DNA of 64,000 nt from Myxococcales bacterium (GCA_019634415.1 JAHQVJ010000093.1:1-64000), one strand, 5' to 3'. Shown: positions 55,310 to 64,000, counted from the stretch's first letter. A program made the numbers and translations. Notes: generated from the letters alone by a model not told the origin.

Positions 55310-55628
55310 ACATGCTCCAGCTCTCTGATCCGCTTCTCACGCGAGTTTCCCTACCTTCACCCTAGGCTTGGTATCCATCGAAGTCAACAATGGACCGACC
55401 TGTGGGATTGTCTGCAAACACTCTTCCAATCGCGACGAACGGAGCCAGCTTGAGACGGTCCGTCAGATCCTGTGTCATCGAAGCGACCCCATCGGTTCGG
55501 ACACCGTACCTTCGTCAGACCAACCTTGACGCCTGTCGTCATGGAAGGGATCGCCACGCTGGGGTACAGTCCCCCCGTTCTCATCGGCCTCCGTCCGTTC
55601 TCATTCCTCAAGCCGTCGGGTCGCGCCG
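55310..55628. other. Divergent intergenic region between the S41 protease and the class A PBP
   Basis: This 319-base stretch is the only gap above 300 bases. It holds the minus-strand promoter at 55359-55387, a possible plus-strand -10 (TACAGT 55565-55570) and a direct repeat CCGTTCTCAT at 55575-55584 and 55595-55604. Small open frames are present on both strands but none has a ribosome site or codon pattern I would support. Confidence 0.6.
55359..55387 (-). promoter_or_regulatory. Promoter of the S41 protease gene
   Basis: On the minus strand TTGACT (55387-55382) is separated by 17 bases from TAGGGT (55364-55359). This is the best housekeeping-sigma match in the window. The start of transcription would be near 55352, giving a leader of about 43 bases with GGAG before the ATG. 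Confidence 0.55.
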
Positions 55629-58600
55629 ATGCCGCTGAAACTCTCCTGTCCCAACTGCCAAACGGAAGTTCCGCTCCACGAGCCCCTTCCCCTGCCCGGA
55701 GCCACCGTGCTCTGTCCGGGGTGTGGTGCCACGGTGGCGATCTCCTATCCAGATGGGGTGATCGATCAGCTGCGGGCCCGTGGCAAGCGCTTCGCCGACG
55801 AGGCGCCCCCTAGCCAACCTCGCTTCTCGGCGAGCGGCGAGATGGGCACACGGCGGAACCAGGGTCCACCACCGACGCCGCAGCGCCACTCCCCCGCCCC
55901 CATGCCCACCCGCTCGCCTCGCGGCGCGGACCTGGCGGCGGGTGCAGGCGTCGCGACCCAGCGTCGTGTGAGCCCGGCACCCGCTCCCCGGCAACCTCGC
56001 GACCAAGGGCGAGGGCCGTCTCCTCGCAGCGCGAGCCCCAGGGGTCCATCGGCTCGCCCGAGCGCACGGATCTCCCCATCACCGCGTCCGCAGAAGCGGA
56101 CCCCGAGCTCCACGTCAGGCCGTCCTCCGGGCCGAGGTCGGACGCTGATGGGCGCCGCCGGGTGCGTGGGGTCCCTCGGTCTGCTCGGCGTGGGCGGAGC
56201 CTTCCTGCTCGTGGTCATGGGCCTCATCGGTGCAGGTGCCGGGTACTGGTACTTCAGCAAGGACCTCCCCACGGTGGATGCGCTGAGGGGCTACCAGCCG
56301 CCCACCGTCACCGTGCTCGAGGACGTCAACGGCATCGTGCTCGGCGAGATCTACGAGCAGCGCCGCTACGTCGTGCCCACCGAGGCCATCCCCGACCACG
56401 TGCGCAAGGCCTTCCTCGCCGCCGAGGACGCCAACTTCTACAACCACGGCGGCGTCGACTACATGGGCATGGTGCGCGCCTTCGGCCGCAACGCCGTCAA
56501 GGGGCGGATGGCCCAGGGTGCGTCCACCATCACGCAGCAGGTGGCACGGAACTTCCTGCTCACGCGCGACAAGACCCTCGTGCGCAAGATCAAGGAGATC
56601 ATCCTCTCGTGGCGGATCGAGGCTGCCTACGAGAAGGACCACATCCTCTACCTGTACCTCAACGAGATCTTCCTGGGCTCCCAGTCCTACGGCGTGGAAG
56701 CGGCCTCGCGCTCCTTCTTCGGCAAGCACATCCAGGACGTGACCGTCGCCGAGGCCGCCATCTTGGCGGGTCTCCCTCCAGCGCCGAGTGCGTACAACCC
56801 GTACAAGGACTGGAACAAGACGCGCAACCGGCAAGAGTACGTGATCCGGCAGATGGTCTCGAACGGCTACCTGTCGCAGTCGGACGCAGACGCAGCGCTG
56901 GCAGAGGACATCCAGATCATGCCCCGGGGCAACGCCTTCCTGGAGCAAGCGCCCTACTTCACCGAGCACGTACGCAGGTACCTCGTGGAGAAGTACGGTG
57001 AGGAGAAGGTCCTCAACCAGGGCCTGAAGATCAAGACCACGTGCGACATGGCCCTACAGACGGTGGCACAGAAGGCCGTCTACCACGGCGTGTTCGACGT
57101 GGACCAGCGCATGGGCTTCCGCCGTGAGGGCGTCGAGAACGTGGGTGCTGGCAACATCGACGCGAAGCGTGCCGAGCACGAGGAAGCGCTCAAGGCCCAG
57201 TGGGTTCGCGAGAAGGATCCGGCCAAGCGCATCGAGCCACCGGCCAAGTCCGAGCTCGAGGTGGATCGGGTCTACGAAGCCGTCCTGGTCGATGTCAAGA
57301 GCAACTACGCCATCGCGGGGATCGGCTCCCATGACGTCGTGATCCCGATCGCGTGGAGTCGCTGGGTGTACGACCCGAATCCACGCCTGTCCTGGCGCAA
57401 GCGAAAGGCGACCAACCTCACCGCCAAGGTGGACACCACCGGCAACGGCCGCCGCGACGCTCCCATCTTGCAGAAGGGAGACATCGTCCTCGTCAAGGTG
57501 GCTGCTCTGTCCACCCGCGACAAGTCCGTGTCGGCTGCCTTCAAGGGCACCCCCGGCGCCAAGACCCAGTACGTGGCTGGGCGGCTGTGGCAGGATCCCG
57601 AGATCGAAGCCGCGCTCATGTCCATGGACGTCGCCACGGGCGCGGTCCGGGTGATGGTCGGCGGCTCCGACTTCATGAAGAGCCAGTTCAACCGGGCCAT
57701 CCAGGGCCGACGTCAGGTCGGCTCCACGTTCAAGCCGCTCGTGTACGCGGCCGCCATCGAGTCCAAGCGGGCCACGGCCGCGACGCTCTTCGCCGACGCA
57801 CCGCTGGCCATGGAGACGGCCAACGACTTCATCTGGAAGCCTGCCAACTTCAGCCACTCCTACGAAGGAAACATGACGCTGCGGCAGGCGCTGGCGAAGT
57901 CGAAGAACACCTGTACCATCCGGATCCTGGAGGCCACCGACCCCGGGATGAACGACGACATCATCTACAACTTCGGTCGGCGACTGGGCATCGGCGGGCC
58001 TCCGCTCCACACCCTTCCCGACGACTGGGTCCCCACACCCGACAACGACGTGCTGTGCCCCTGGGTGCGCGAGACGGCGAAGAGCACCATCTGCATGGAC
58101 CGCTATCCACCTAAGGACGCGAGCCTCACCGACTCACAGCATCGCGCGCGGCTCGGTCCCGACGACAAGTACATGTGCCGTGCCTGCGACATGAGCATGG
58201 GTCTCGGATCGGCCTCGCTGACGATGGAAGAGATGGTGCGGGCCTACTCGGCCTTCGCCTCGGGCGGCAACCTGGTGCAGCCCTACTACATCGAGGAAGT
58301 GCGCGACCGCGACGGTGAGCTGCTGGAGTCCCACGAGCCCATCCCGCCGCATCGCGTGATGGACCCCGCCGTGGCCTCCATCGGCACATGGCTGCTGCAG
58401 GGCGTCGTCTCCTACGGCACCGGGATCGACGCCAAGCGCAAGCTCAAGCTCACGGGCTTGGCGGGCAAGACGGGCACCACCAACGACGAGAAGGACGCCT
58501 GGTTCGTCGGGTTCACCAACGACGTGATCACCGCCGCCTGGGTCGGGTACGACAAGCCTCGCTCCATGGGACGCTCGTCCACGGGTGGCCGCACGGCGCT

Positions 58601-58820
58601 CCCCATCTGGATCGAGTACATGAAGGTGGCCGCCCCTCGGAGCAAGGACAGGCCGTTCCGTGCCCGCGGCGACATCGGCTACGCCATGATCGACGAGACC
58701 ACGGGGCGTCGCATGACCGACGGTGGTGTCCAATACCCGTTCCTCCCCGGCACCACGCCGGAGTCCTCCGGACTCAAGGAAGGACAGGTGGACATCAAGG
58801 ACTTCTCTGGAGAGCTGTGA
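55629..58820 (+). CDS. Class A penicillin-binding protein with N-terminal zinc ribbon and Cys insert
   Basis: 1063 aa, longer than typical PBP1A. A cytoplasmic zinc ribbon (CPNC at 7-10, CPGC at 29-32) begins the protein, followed by a Pro/Ser/Arg-rich disordered stretch to ~155 and a membrane helix (~160-190). GT51 has AAEDANFYNHGG with the catalytic Glu near 266 and QGASTITQQVARN. An insert (OB-like) lies at ~500-650. The transpeptidase has SxxK as STFK (~698), SxN as SKN, and KTG as GKTGTTNDEK (~946). Within it, ~811-863 is an insert with four Cys (CPWVRE..., ICMDRYP, CRAC). Coupled to the Cys-rich lipoprotein through GTGA. Confidence 0.92.
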   Translation: MPLKLSCPNCQTEVPLHEPLPLPGATVLCPGCGATVAISYPDGVIDQLRARGKRFADEAPPSQPRFSASGEMGTRRNQGPPPTPQRHSPAPMPTRSPRGADLAAGAGVATQRRVSPAPAPRQPRDQGRGPSPRSASPRGPSARPSARISPSPRPQKRTPSSTSGRPPGRGRTLMGAAGCVGSLGLLGVGGAFLLVVMGLIGAGAGYWYFSKDLPTVDALRGYQPPTVTVLEDVNGIVLGEIYEQRRYVVPTEAIPDHVRKAFLAAEDANFYNHGGVDYMGMVRAFGRNAVKGRMAQGASTITQQVARNFLLTRDKTLVRKIKEIILSWRIEAAYEKDHILYLYLNEIFLGSQSYGVEAASRSFFGKHIQDVTVAEAAILAGLPPAPSAYNPYKDWNKTRNRQEYVIRQMVSNGYLSQSDADAALAEDIQIMPRGNAFLEQAPYFTEHVRRYLVEKYGEEKVLNQGLKIKTTCDMALQTVAQKAVYHGVFDVDQRMGFRREGVENVGAGNIDAKRAEHEEALKAQWVREKDPAKRIEPPAKSELEVDRVYEAVLVDVKSNYAIAGIGSHDVVIPIAWSRWVYDPNPRLSWRKRKATNLTAKVDTTGNGRRDAPILQKGDIVLVKVAALSTRDKSVSAAFKGTPGAKTQYVAGRLWQDPEIEAALMSMDVATGAVRVMVGGSDFMKSQFNRAIQGRRQVGSTFKPLVYAAAIESKRATAATLFADAPLAMETANDFIWKPANFSHSYEGNMTLRQALAKSKNTCTIRILEATDPGMNDDIIYNFGRRLGIGGPPLHTLPDDWVPTPDNDVLCPWVRETAKSTICMDRYPPKDASLTDSQHRARLGPDDKYMCRACDMSMGLGSASLTMEEMVRAYSAFASGGNLVQPYYIEEVRDRDGELLESHEPIPPHRVMDPAVASIGTWLLQGVVSYGTGIDAKRKLKLTGLAGKTGTTNDEKDAWFVGFTNDVITAAWVGYDKPRSMGRSSTGGRTALPIWIEYMKVAAPRSKDRPFRARGDIGYAMIDETTGRRMTDGGVQYPFLPGTTPESSGLKEGQVDIKDFSGEL

Positions 58821-59401
58821 GACCCCCCAACGTTGTGTGCATCGTCGTCGCCTTGCTCGGCTCCGGATGTGGCGCCACCGCGATCGACGTCTTCGAGACC
58901 TGCGACCTCGACGTGGTCCTGGAGCCCGCAGCGGCCTCCCCAGGCGAGCAGGTCACCGCCTACGGCGGCCCCTACTCCGAGGTCCGAGACACGCGGCTCA
59001 CGGTAGGCGGGGTGGACGCTGTCGTGGTGTCCGTCGAGAGCCGAGACGATCGCGGCAAGAAGTCCGTGGATCTGTCGGAGGCCTGTGACCTCTGTGCGGC
59101 TTGTCGGCTCACCGCTGGATGCGCGCCGTGCGGCGCCTGCACCGGGGTACTGCTGGACGCCTCGGACCGGGTGGAGTGCTTCGGCGACACGAACGTGGTG
59201 CCCGCCACCGAGGGCGCCTGCGACCTGTGTGTCGAGCAGGTGGTGTTCGAGGTCCCCGAGGTGGCCCCCGGCGAGCAGCTGGTGTGGATGGTGAACGAGT
59301 TCGGAGCCAGCTCCTCTCTTCCCTTCGAGGTGCTCGGCGCACCGGACACTTCCGACACCGCCAGCCCCACCGATCCCATGACGGCCGACACGGCTCCGTA
59401 G
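58817..59401 (+). CDS. Cysteine-rich lipoprotein
   Basis: 194 aa from a GTG overlapping the PBP stop (GTGA). Signal ends in LLGSGC. The mature part has an IPT-like beta stretch (PGEQVTAYGGPYSEVRDTRLTVGG), then a cluster of ten cysteines including CDLCAAC, GCAPCGAC and a second CDLC. The tail is Thr/Asp/Pro-rich. The spacing suggests disulfides or metal binding. Tight coupling to the class A PBP makes a cell-wall synthesis accessory likely, by inference. No family recognised. Confidence 0.6.
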   Translation: MRPPNVVCIVVALLGSGCGATAIDVFETCDLDVVLEPAAASPGEQVTAYGGPYSEVRDTRLTVGGVDAVVVSVESRDDRGKKSVDLSEACDLCAACRLTAGCAPCGACTGVLLDASDRVECFGDTNVVPATEGACDLCVEQVVFEVPEVAPGEQLVWMVNEFGASSSLPFEVLGAPDTSDTASPTDPMTADTAP

Positions 59402-59527
59402 AGCACGGGGCGCGCGGTCGGCGGGTCGGATCAGACTCGCGGCGGATCAGCCCAGCTTTCGACGGCGCCAAATCCCGGGACCAGCCTTAACGACCTCCGT
59501 CGAGACGCCACTCCCTCTGCGAACCGC

Positions 59528-59556
59528 TTGAACCCACCACCACGGTGAGGTATCAA
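59528..59556 (+). promoter_or_regulatory. Promoter of the outer-membrane protein gene
   Basis: TTGAAC (59528-59533) and TATCAA (59551-59556) are 17 bases apart. Transcription near 59563 would put the 5' end at a hairpin (GCTTCG 59564-59569, CGAAGC 59576-59581). Confidence 0.5.
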
Positions 59557-59563
59557 AGGCGAC

Positions 59564-59581
59564 GCTTCGGGCGGTCGAAGC
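59564..59581 (+). promoter_or_regulatory. Stem-loop at the predicted 5' end of the outer-membrane protein mRNA
   Basis: GCTTCG pairs with CGAAGC around a 6-base loop, immediately after the predicted start of transcription and before the ribosome site CGGAG. A 5' stem can protect messages from decay; the role here is inference. Confidence 0.35.
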
Positions 59582-59597
59582 TTCCATCGGAGTCGAA

Positions 59598-60221
59598 ATG
59601 CGTCAGGTGATCGGTGCTGCCCTAGTCCTCCTCACCGCCGCGCCCGCCTACGCCGGCGGTATCGGCATCATGGGGATGGGCGGTGCCCACAACGAGCAGG
59701 TCTACTACTACTCCCAGCGTGGCCCCGACGGGGACCTCTACAACAACATCGACGACTTCGACCAGTACGAGCTCGACCAGGTCTTGCCGCACTTCGGAGG
59801 CGGCCTCGAGCTGGTCCTCGGAGATCGCGACGACAAGGTGATGGGCAGCATCCGCGTGCTCTACAACCTGGATGCTCCAGTCCGTGATCCTGCGACCGTC
59901 ACCACCGAGGTGGAGCCCGACGACGTGGTGGCGAACGTCCGCGACGAGCCGCGCCATCTCGGATTCGCGCTGGTGGGTCTCAGCTGGGGGCTCGTGGGAG
60001 ATCCGGGCGGCTTCCAGCTCACCGCCGTGGGCCACGTGGGGACGGCATTCATCACCGCCGACCACACGGAGTTCCTCGCGGTGCAGATCGGACCAGGCTT
60101 CACCTACCGGATGGCCCGGCAGATGCAGCTGTTCGGAGACGTGCAGTACCAGGGCCGCTTCCGCAAGCAGTGGTCGAACTCGGTGCAGGCCCACGCGGGC
60201 ATTCGCTACCTCTTCGACTGA
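59598..60221 (+). CDS. Outer-membrane beta-barrel-like protein
   Basis: 207 aa. Signal peptide ~1-19 (AAPAYAG), then alternating strand patterns with aromatic residues, such as GGGLELVLGDRDDKVMGSIRVLYNL, FALVGLSWGLVG and FGDVQYQGRFRK, ending IRYLFD with a terminal aromatic as barrel proteins do. No family recognised. CGGAG precedes the ATG, and it has its own promoter. Confidence 0.6.
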   Translation: MRQVIGAALVLLTAAPAYAGGIGIMGMGGAHNEQVYYYSQRGPDGDLYNNIDDFDQYELDQVLPHFGGGLELVLGDRDDKVMGSIRVLYNLDAPVRDPATVTTEVEPDDVVANVRDEPRHLGFALVGLSWGLVGDPGGFQLTAVGHVGTAFITADHTEFLAVQIGPGFTYRMARQMQLFGDVQYQGRFRKQWSNSVQAHAGIRYLFD

Positions 60222-60245
60222 TCGCGATGCCACGGCCCTGACTGG

Positions 60246-60264
60246 GGGCGCTGGAGCAGCGCCC
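60246..60264. terminator. Bidirectional hairpin between convergent genes
   Basis: GGGCGCTG GAG CAGCGCCC is a perfect 8-base stem with a 3-base loop between the outer-membrane protein and RidA genes. No T-run follows, so termination is likely but unproven. Confidence 0.45.
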
Positions 60265-60644
60265 TAGGGTTCCACCACCGCGATTGCAGCGATCTCCACC
60301 GACACATCCTTGGGCAGACGGGCCACCTCCACGGCGGCCCGTGCCGGATGGGGTTCACCGAAGGCTTCGGCGTACACCGCGTTGACCGCTGCGTAGTCGT
60401 CCATAGACTTCAGGTACACCGTGCACTTCACCACCGTGCGCAGCGACGCACCCGCTGCTCGGAGCACCGCCGAGAGGTTGGAGAGCACCAAGCGCGTCTG
60501 GGCTGCCACGTCTCCCGTCAGCAGCTCTCCCGTGGCAGGATCCAAGGGGATCTGACCCGAGCAGAAGACGAAGCCGTTGGCGACGATCGCTTGGCTGTAG
60601 GGACCGACGGCGGCTGGCGCATCGGAGGTCTCGATCACGGTCAT
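60264..60644 (-). CDS. ridA: RidA-family enamine/imine deaminase
   Basis: 126 aa, usual length. Hydrolyses reactive 2-aminoacrylate-type enamines. Signature [22 protein letters not shown] near the start and the active-site Arg in [14 protein letters not shown]. Its ATG overlaps the upstream purine nucleoside phosphorylase stop (ATGA). No anomaly. Confidence 0.93.
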   Translation of the reverse strand: MTVIETSDAPAAVGPYSQAIVANGFVFCSGQIPLDPATGELLTGDVAAQTRLVLSNLSAVLRAAGASLRTVVKCTVYLKSMDDYAAVNAVYAEAFGEPHPARAAVEVARLPKDVSVEIAAIAVVEP

Positions 60645-61540
60645 GGGCGGGTACCCTCCTCGAGCAGACGCTCGATGGCAGTAGAAAGCGTGGACGCAGC
60701 TGCAGCACCTGCGGTCGCGGCCATGCGCGTCACGTCGTCGTGGGACAGGACGTCGTCCGAGCGGCCGGCCCCGTGGTTCGTCACCATCGACAACACGCCG
60801 CAGGGCATCGACATCGCTGCTGCCGCCAGGACCTCCGGCACGGTGGACATGCCCACCACGTCGGCACCCATCGTACCCAACATGCGGACCTCGGCGGGTG
60901 TCTCGTAGGAAGGTCCGAGCATCGCCGCGAGAACACCCTCGCGGACAGGCGCACCCACGGCGGTGGCGGCATCCAGTAAGGCTCGGCGGAGCGTGGGATC
61001 ATAGGCGGCGCTGACGTCCACGAAGGTGCGCGGGTAGCCTCCCCCCACCAAGGGACTGGTGCCCTGCAGGTTCAGGTGATCGCGCACCACCACGAGCGTG
61101 CCCGGATCGAACCCATCGCGAACCCCTCCCACGGCATTGGTGAGGATCAGCCGCTCGACCCCCCATTCACGGAATGCCCGCACCGTGCGCACCACCTCCT
61201 GTGCCGTGTAGCCCTCGTACAGGTGCACGCGGCCAGCAGCGACAGCCACGGTATGACCGGCACATCCACCCACCCACACTCGGGCCCCATGGCCGGCCAC
61301 CCGCGGCTGCAACAACCCCACCGAGTCGGTGTCCACCTGCTCCGCGGCATCGAGCTGCTCGAGGAATCCCCCCAGACCCGATCCCAAAACCACAGCCATG
61401 CTAGGGGCTGCACCGAATCGCTGCTCCAGCAACTCGCTCGCTCGTTTCACTGCGTTCGACTCGGCGTTCACCACACCCTCCGACCCGATGCTGCCACATC
61501 CGTCGTCCGTCCGTTGCCCCGTTGTTGTGCCAGCAGCCAT
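60641..61540 (-). CDS. Purine nucleoside phosphorylase (trimeric NP-II type)
   Basis: 299 aa. Splits purine nucleosides with phosphate for salvage. Motifs: [47 protein letters not shown] (Glu ligand), VGMSTVPEV (Met) and VTNHGAG, where the usual NKAAG is NHGAG. The first ~25 residues are probably an extension; a later start such as the GTG encoding V24 could also serve. Coupled to ridA. Confidence 0.9.
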   Translation of the reverse strand: MAAGTTTGQRTDDGCGSIGSEGVVNAESNAVKRASELLEQRFGAAPSMAVVLGSGLGGFLEQLDAAEQVDTDSVGLLQPRVAGHGARVWVGGCAGHTVAVAAGRVHLYEGYTAQEVVRTVRAFREWGVERLILTNAVGGVRDGFDPGTLVVVRDHLNLQGTSPLVGGGYPRTFVDVSAAYDPTLRRALLDAATAVGAPVREGVLAAMLGPSYETPAEVRMLGTMGADVVGMSTVPEVLAAAAMSMPCGVLSMVTNHGAGRSDDVLSHDDVTRMAATAGAAAASTLSTAIERLLEEGTRP

Positions 61541-61578
61541 GGTCCGCTATGACGCCGAAGAACGCTGACCGAGGATCC

Positions 61579-62778
61579 ATGTTCGGAGATACGCCGCTCG
61601 TAATGGTGGAGGATGCTGCCACCCTCGTTGAGGTCACGGAAACCCTCGCTCGAGCCAGCGTCATCGGAATCGACACGGAGAGTGACTCCTCGTACGCGTA
61701 CCAGGAGAAGGTGTGCCTGATCCAGGTCAGTGACCTGACGACGGACTACATCATCGATCCGCTGGCCATCGACGATCTAAGCCCCCTGGCCCCCCTCCTT
61801 GCCGATCGCAGCATCACCAAGGTGCTGCATGGCGCAGACTACGACGTGGTCTGCCTGCGCCGAGACTTCGAGTTTCGGATCCGTGGCCTGTTCGACACGC
61901 TGATCGCCGCCCAGCTCCTGGGCATGCAGCGTATCGGCCTCGCCGATCTGATCACTCGCTTCTTCGGATTCGAGCTCGACAAGCAGTACCAGCGGCACAA
62001 CTGGGGACTGCGTCCGCTCGAGCCCGAGCACGTCGAGTACGCGCGGGGTGACACCCACTTCCTCCTCGCCCTGCGCGAGATCATGAGCCCCCGCCTACGC
62101 AAGCTGGGCCGTGCGCGCCACCTGCGCGAGGAGTGCCGGCTACTCGAGCGTCGGCAGTGGACAGCGCGCCCGTTCGATCCCGATGGGTTCATGGACATCA
62201 AGAGGGCCAACGAGCTCGACAAGTCGGGCCTGCGTGTGCTGCGCCACCTCTACCTGTACCGAGACAAGCAGGCACGACGGATGGATCGCCCGGTGTACAA
62301 GGTGATCCCAGATGCCGTGCTGTGGACGATCGCGAACCGCAAGCCCACCACGGCCGATGATCTGAACGGCTTGTTCCGGAGAAAGTCTGCGCTGCGGCGC
62401 CGCCACGGGCACGCGCTCCTGGAGGCGGTGCTGGAGGGGCTCGACGACGAGCGTCCGCTCCCGAAGGCTCCGCGTCGAGCACCGCGCCGCCGGCCGAAGA
62501 CGAAGCTACGCACCCGGCTGCGTGGCCGACAGGCAGAGCGCGTCATGGCCTGCCTGAAGCAGTGGCGCAACGACCGCGTCGAGGGCGACCCTACCCTCAC
62601 GCCCTTCACGGTGGCGTCCAATGCCACCTTGAAGTGGATCGCGAGCATGCGCCCGCACAACCTGGAGGAGCTCGAGCAGGTCCCCGAGGTGCGGCGCTGG
62701 CAGGTGAAGGACTTCGGTGAAGAGATCCTCGCCCTGCTCGACCAGATCGCGCCCGTTCAGCCTGCTCCTCAGGCGTAG
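61579..62778 (+). CDS. rnd: Ribonuclease D
   Basis: 399 aa from ATG 61579 (GAGG five bases ahead; ATG 61549 lacks one). DEDDy exonuclease core: IGIDTESDSS, LHGADYDVVCLRRDF and YARGDTHFLLALRE; the exonuclease Tyr is kept. A HRDC-type helical domain (~210-290) and a second helical region (~310-390) follow. RNase D trims tRNA 3' ends. The Arg-rich linker (KAPRRAPRRRPKTKLRTRLRGR) may bind RNA. Confidence 0.92.
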   Translation: MFGDTPLVMVEDAATLVEVTETLARASVIGIDTESDSSYAYQEKVCLIQVSDLTTDYIIDPLAIDDLSPLAPLLADRSITKVLHGADYDVVCLRRDFEFRIRGLFDTLIAAQLLGMQRIGLADLITRFFGFELDKQYQRHNWGLRPLEPEHVEYARGDTHFLLALREIMSPRLRKLGRARHLREECRLLERRQWTARPFDPDGFMDIKRANELDKSGLRVLRHLYLYRDKQARRMDRPVYKVIPDAVLWTIANRKPTTADDLNGLFRRKSALRRRHGHALLEAVLEGLDDERPLPKAPRRAPRRRPKTKLRTRLRGRQAERVMACLKQWRNDRVEGDPTLTPFTVASNATLKWIASMRPHNLEELEQVPEVRRWQVKDFGEEILALLDQIAPVQPAPQA

Positions 62779-62791
62779 GGCGCGACCCGAC

Positions 62792-64000
62792 TCACTGGAT
62801 GGTCGCGCGCGCCCTGAGGTCGGCCACCCACTCCTCGAAGAACTCGTTGCGGCGGTTGGCCAGCAAGGTCTCCCGCAGGGTCTCCTTGTCCTCCTCGAAC
62901 TTCTCCATGTCGGCGTCGACGCGCTCGACGAGCTGAGCCACGTACAGCGTGCCCCGCTCCTCGAACACCTCCGGCAACACGGAGCCGACCTCGGCGGTGC
63001 GCGCTGCATCCAGCACGCTCTGCGGTGGGCCGAAGGGCCCCCCGGAGGAGATCGTGGAGATGGGACCCAGATCGGTGGCCACCAAGCCGTTCGCCTGCAG
63101 CAACTCCTCCGGGGCCTCCCCTGCCGTCTGCCAGCCTGCGAGTAGCTCGTCCTGCGCAAAGCTCGCAGCCATCTCCGGCACCCGCTCGGAGCGGATCAGC
63201 CGATCGGCGATGGCATCGGTGACGTCCTCGAGCGTGTCCACCCTGGGCTCCTCGCGCTCCTCGACGCGAACCAGGCGCACATCGCTGTCGGTGGTGAACA
63301 CCTTCGACATCTCACCGACGGCGAGCCCCTCGATGGCCTCCGACGCCGGCAACGAGAGCTGCATGATCGGTCGGAGGCCGAGGTCGCCACCGTTCAGAGC
63401 AGACGGATCCTCGGACCAGCGCCGGGCCATGTCGGCGAAATCCTTGCCCTCGACCACCGACTCCCGTACCGCGTTCAGCTTCGGCACCAGATCCGCGAGC
63501 GAGGGGCCATCTCGGAGCACGGCGAGCCGGATGAGGCTCAGGCGCACCTTCTCTGGGTGGTTGTAGAGGCGATCGAAGTCGCGCTCGTAGGTCTCCCCCA
63601 CCAGCTCGCTGTTCTGCTCGAGCCACGACGCGCGGTCCTCGTCGGTGATGGTGACCTTGTCCTCGAACAAGGAGGGTCGCAGCTCCACCATCTTCACGGT
63701 GACCTGGGTCTCCCGATCCACGTAGGCTTCCCGCAGTGCCGGCTCCGACAGACTCGCTCCGATGGTGGCGAGACCAGCCAGCTTCGACGCCAGCAGATCC
63801 TCGCGCAGGCGTTCTTCGAACTCGGCCTGCGTGAACTGCTGTCGCTTGAGGAAGCGCTGATACTCCTCGCGCGAGAAGCGGCCCTCCTTGTCGGCGAGCC
63901 CCGGGATCTCCATGACCTGGCGAGCGACCTCCTCGTCGGAGACGTGCAGCCCGAGGCGTGCAGCCTCCTGGAGCAGTAGCTCCCGCCGGATCAGCTGTTG
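62792..64000 (-). CDS. PpiD/SurA-like peptidyl-prolyl isomerase (5' partial)
   Basis: The reading frame is open to the window edge, so the start lies beyond 64000; at least 402 aa are visible. The first part is a SurA_N-type chaperone region (LLLQEAARLGLHVSDEEVARQ, FSREEYQRFLKRQQFTQAEFEERLREDLL). A parvulin domain follows with FADMARRWSEDPSALNGGDLGLRP (~200-300), and the tail is helical. PpiD-type proteins sit in the periplasm, often with an N-terminal anchor, and help outer-membrane protein folding. Confidence 0.85.
   Translation of the reverse strand, partial: QQLIRRELLLQEAARLGLHVSDEEVARQVMEIPGLADKEGRFSREEYQRFLKRQQFTQAEFEERLREDLLASKLAGLATIGASLSEPALREAYVDRETQVTVKMVELRPSLFEDKVTITDEDRASWLEQNSELVGETYERDFDRLYNHPEKVRLSLIRLAVLRDGPSLADLVPKLNAVRESVVEGKDFADMARRWSEDPSALNGGDLGLRPIMQLSLPASEAIEGLAVGEMSKVFTTDSDVRLVRVEEREEPRVDTLEDVTDAIADRLIRSERVPEMAASFAQDELLAGWQTAGEAPEELLQANGLVATDLGPISTISSGGPFGPPQSVLDAARTAEVGSVLPEVFEERGTLYVAQLVERVDADMEKFEEDKETLRETLLANRRNEFFEEWVADLRARATIQ

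Noticed and set aside
51422-55453. Very long open frames (for example 1343 aa on plus at 51422-55453, 1163 aa on plus at 22138-25629, 1077 aa on minus at 4527-7760, 1052 aa on minus at 16092-19250)
   Set aside because: They lie over genes with strong family motifs in other frames, have composition typical of shadow frames in GC-rich DNA (Arg, Gly, His, Pro rich), and lack domains.
55526-55570. TTGACG at 55526 as a -35 for the PBP gene
   Set aside because: No -10 is found 16-18 bases downstream; TACAGT is 33 bases away.
1-64000. tRNA, rRNA, CRISPR or transposase genes
   Set aside because: No cloverleaf with a GGTTCGAAT-type arm, repeat-spacer array or transposase motif was noticed on reading. 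Systematic screening by tRNAscan or CRISPR tools was not possible.

Overview
This 64 kb window comes from a very GC-rich bacterial chromosome with tightly packed genes, many 4-base start/stop overlaps, and only one gap above 300 bases. The gene content points to Myxococcota or a related deltaproteobacterial lineage, probably from an uncultivated genome. The evidence is a MYXO-CTERM-like C-terminal tail, LRR and Cys-rich lipoproteins, a sulfatase-modifying-factor domain fused to a kinase-like domain, an archaeal/eukaryotic-type prolyl-tRNA synthetase, and a bifunctional Rel/SpoT. This assignment is inference from gene families; no rRNA or tRNA is present.

Layout. 1-10.97 kb: a TadG/vWA protein and a membrane pseudokinase, a highly divergent PolA-like polymerase, a PBP1B-like penicillin-binding protein, a di-heme lipoprotein, an LRR lipoprotein and a small membrane protein. 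10.98-13.7 kb (minus): a coupled ECF sigma factor, zinc-finger anti-sigma factor and caspase-like protein operon. 13.8-22.2 kb: two SRPBCC proteins around an isoprenylcysteine-methyltransferase-like protein, then transketolase, a SprT-like protease and an acetyltransferase, a pseudouridine synthase and a WD40-like lipoprotein. 22.2-32.1 kb: proS, UbiB-type kinase, a pseudokinase-SUMF1 fusion, a lipase, purM-purN, YceI, and two c-type cytochrome proteins, one fused to a barrel-like domain. 32.1-42.5 kb: Rel, an orphan OmpR-type regulator, a coupled hydrolase/HEAT-repeat/transglutaminase-like set, a pentapeptide-repeat protein and DedA. 42.6-47.4 kb: the complete pyruvate dehydrogenase operon (E1 alpha, E1 beta, E2, E3). 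47.4-55.3 kb: a UvrA-like ATPase without the insertion domain, two intramembrane proteases, a glutamine amidotransferase and a large S41 protease. 55.6-64 kb: a second class A PBP with an N-terminal zinc ribbon, a coupled Cys-rich lipoprotein, an outer-membrane protein, RidA and purine nucleoside phosphorylase, RNase D and a truncated PpiD/SurA-type chaperone.

Overall the window is a housekeeping backbone (central carbon, purine, translation, cell wall, stringent response) with several envelope proteins typical of predatory or social delta-type bacteria. The most unusual items are the polymerase that has lost exonuclease, flap-nuclease and steric-gate residues, the two pseudokinases, the ECF/anti-sigma/caspase operon, the zinc-ribbon PBP with its Cys-rich partner, and the heme-barrel fusion. 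Reading was by eye; homology calls rest on motifs and were not searched against any database.
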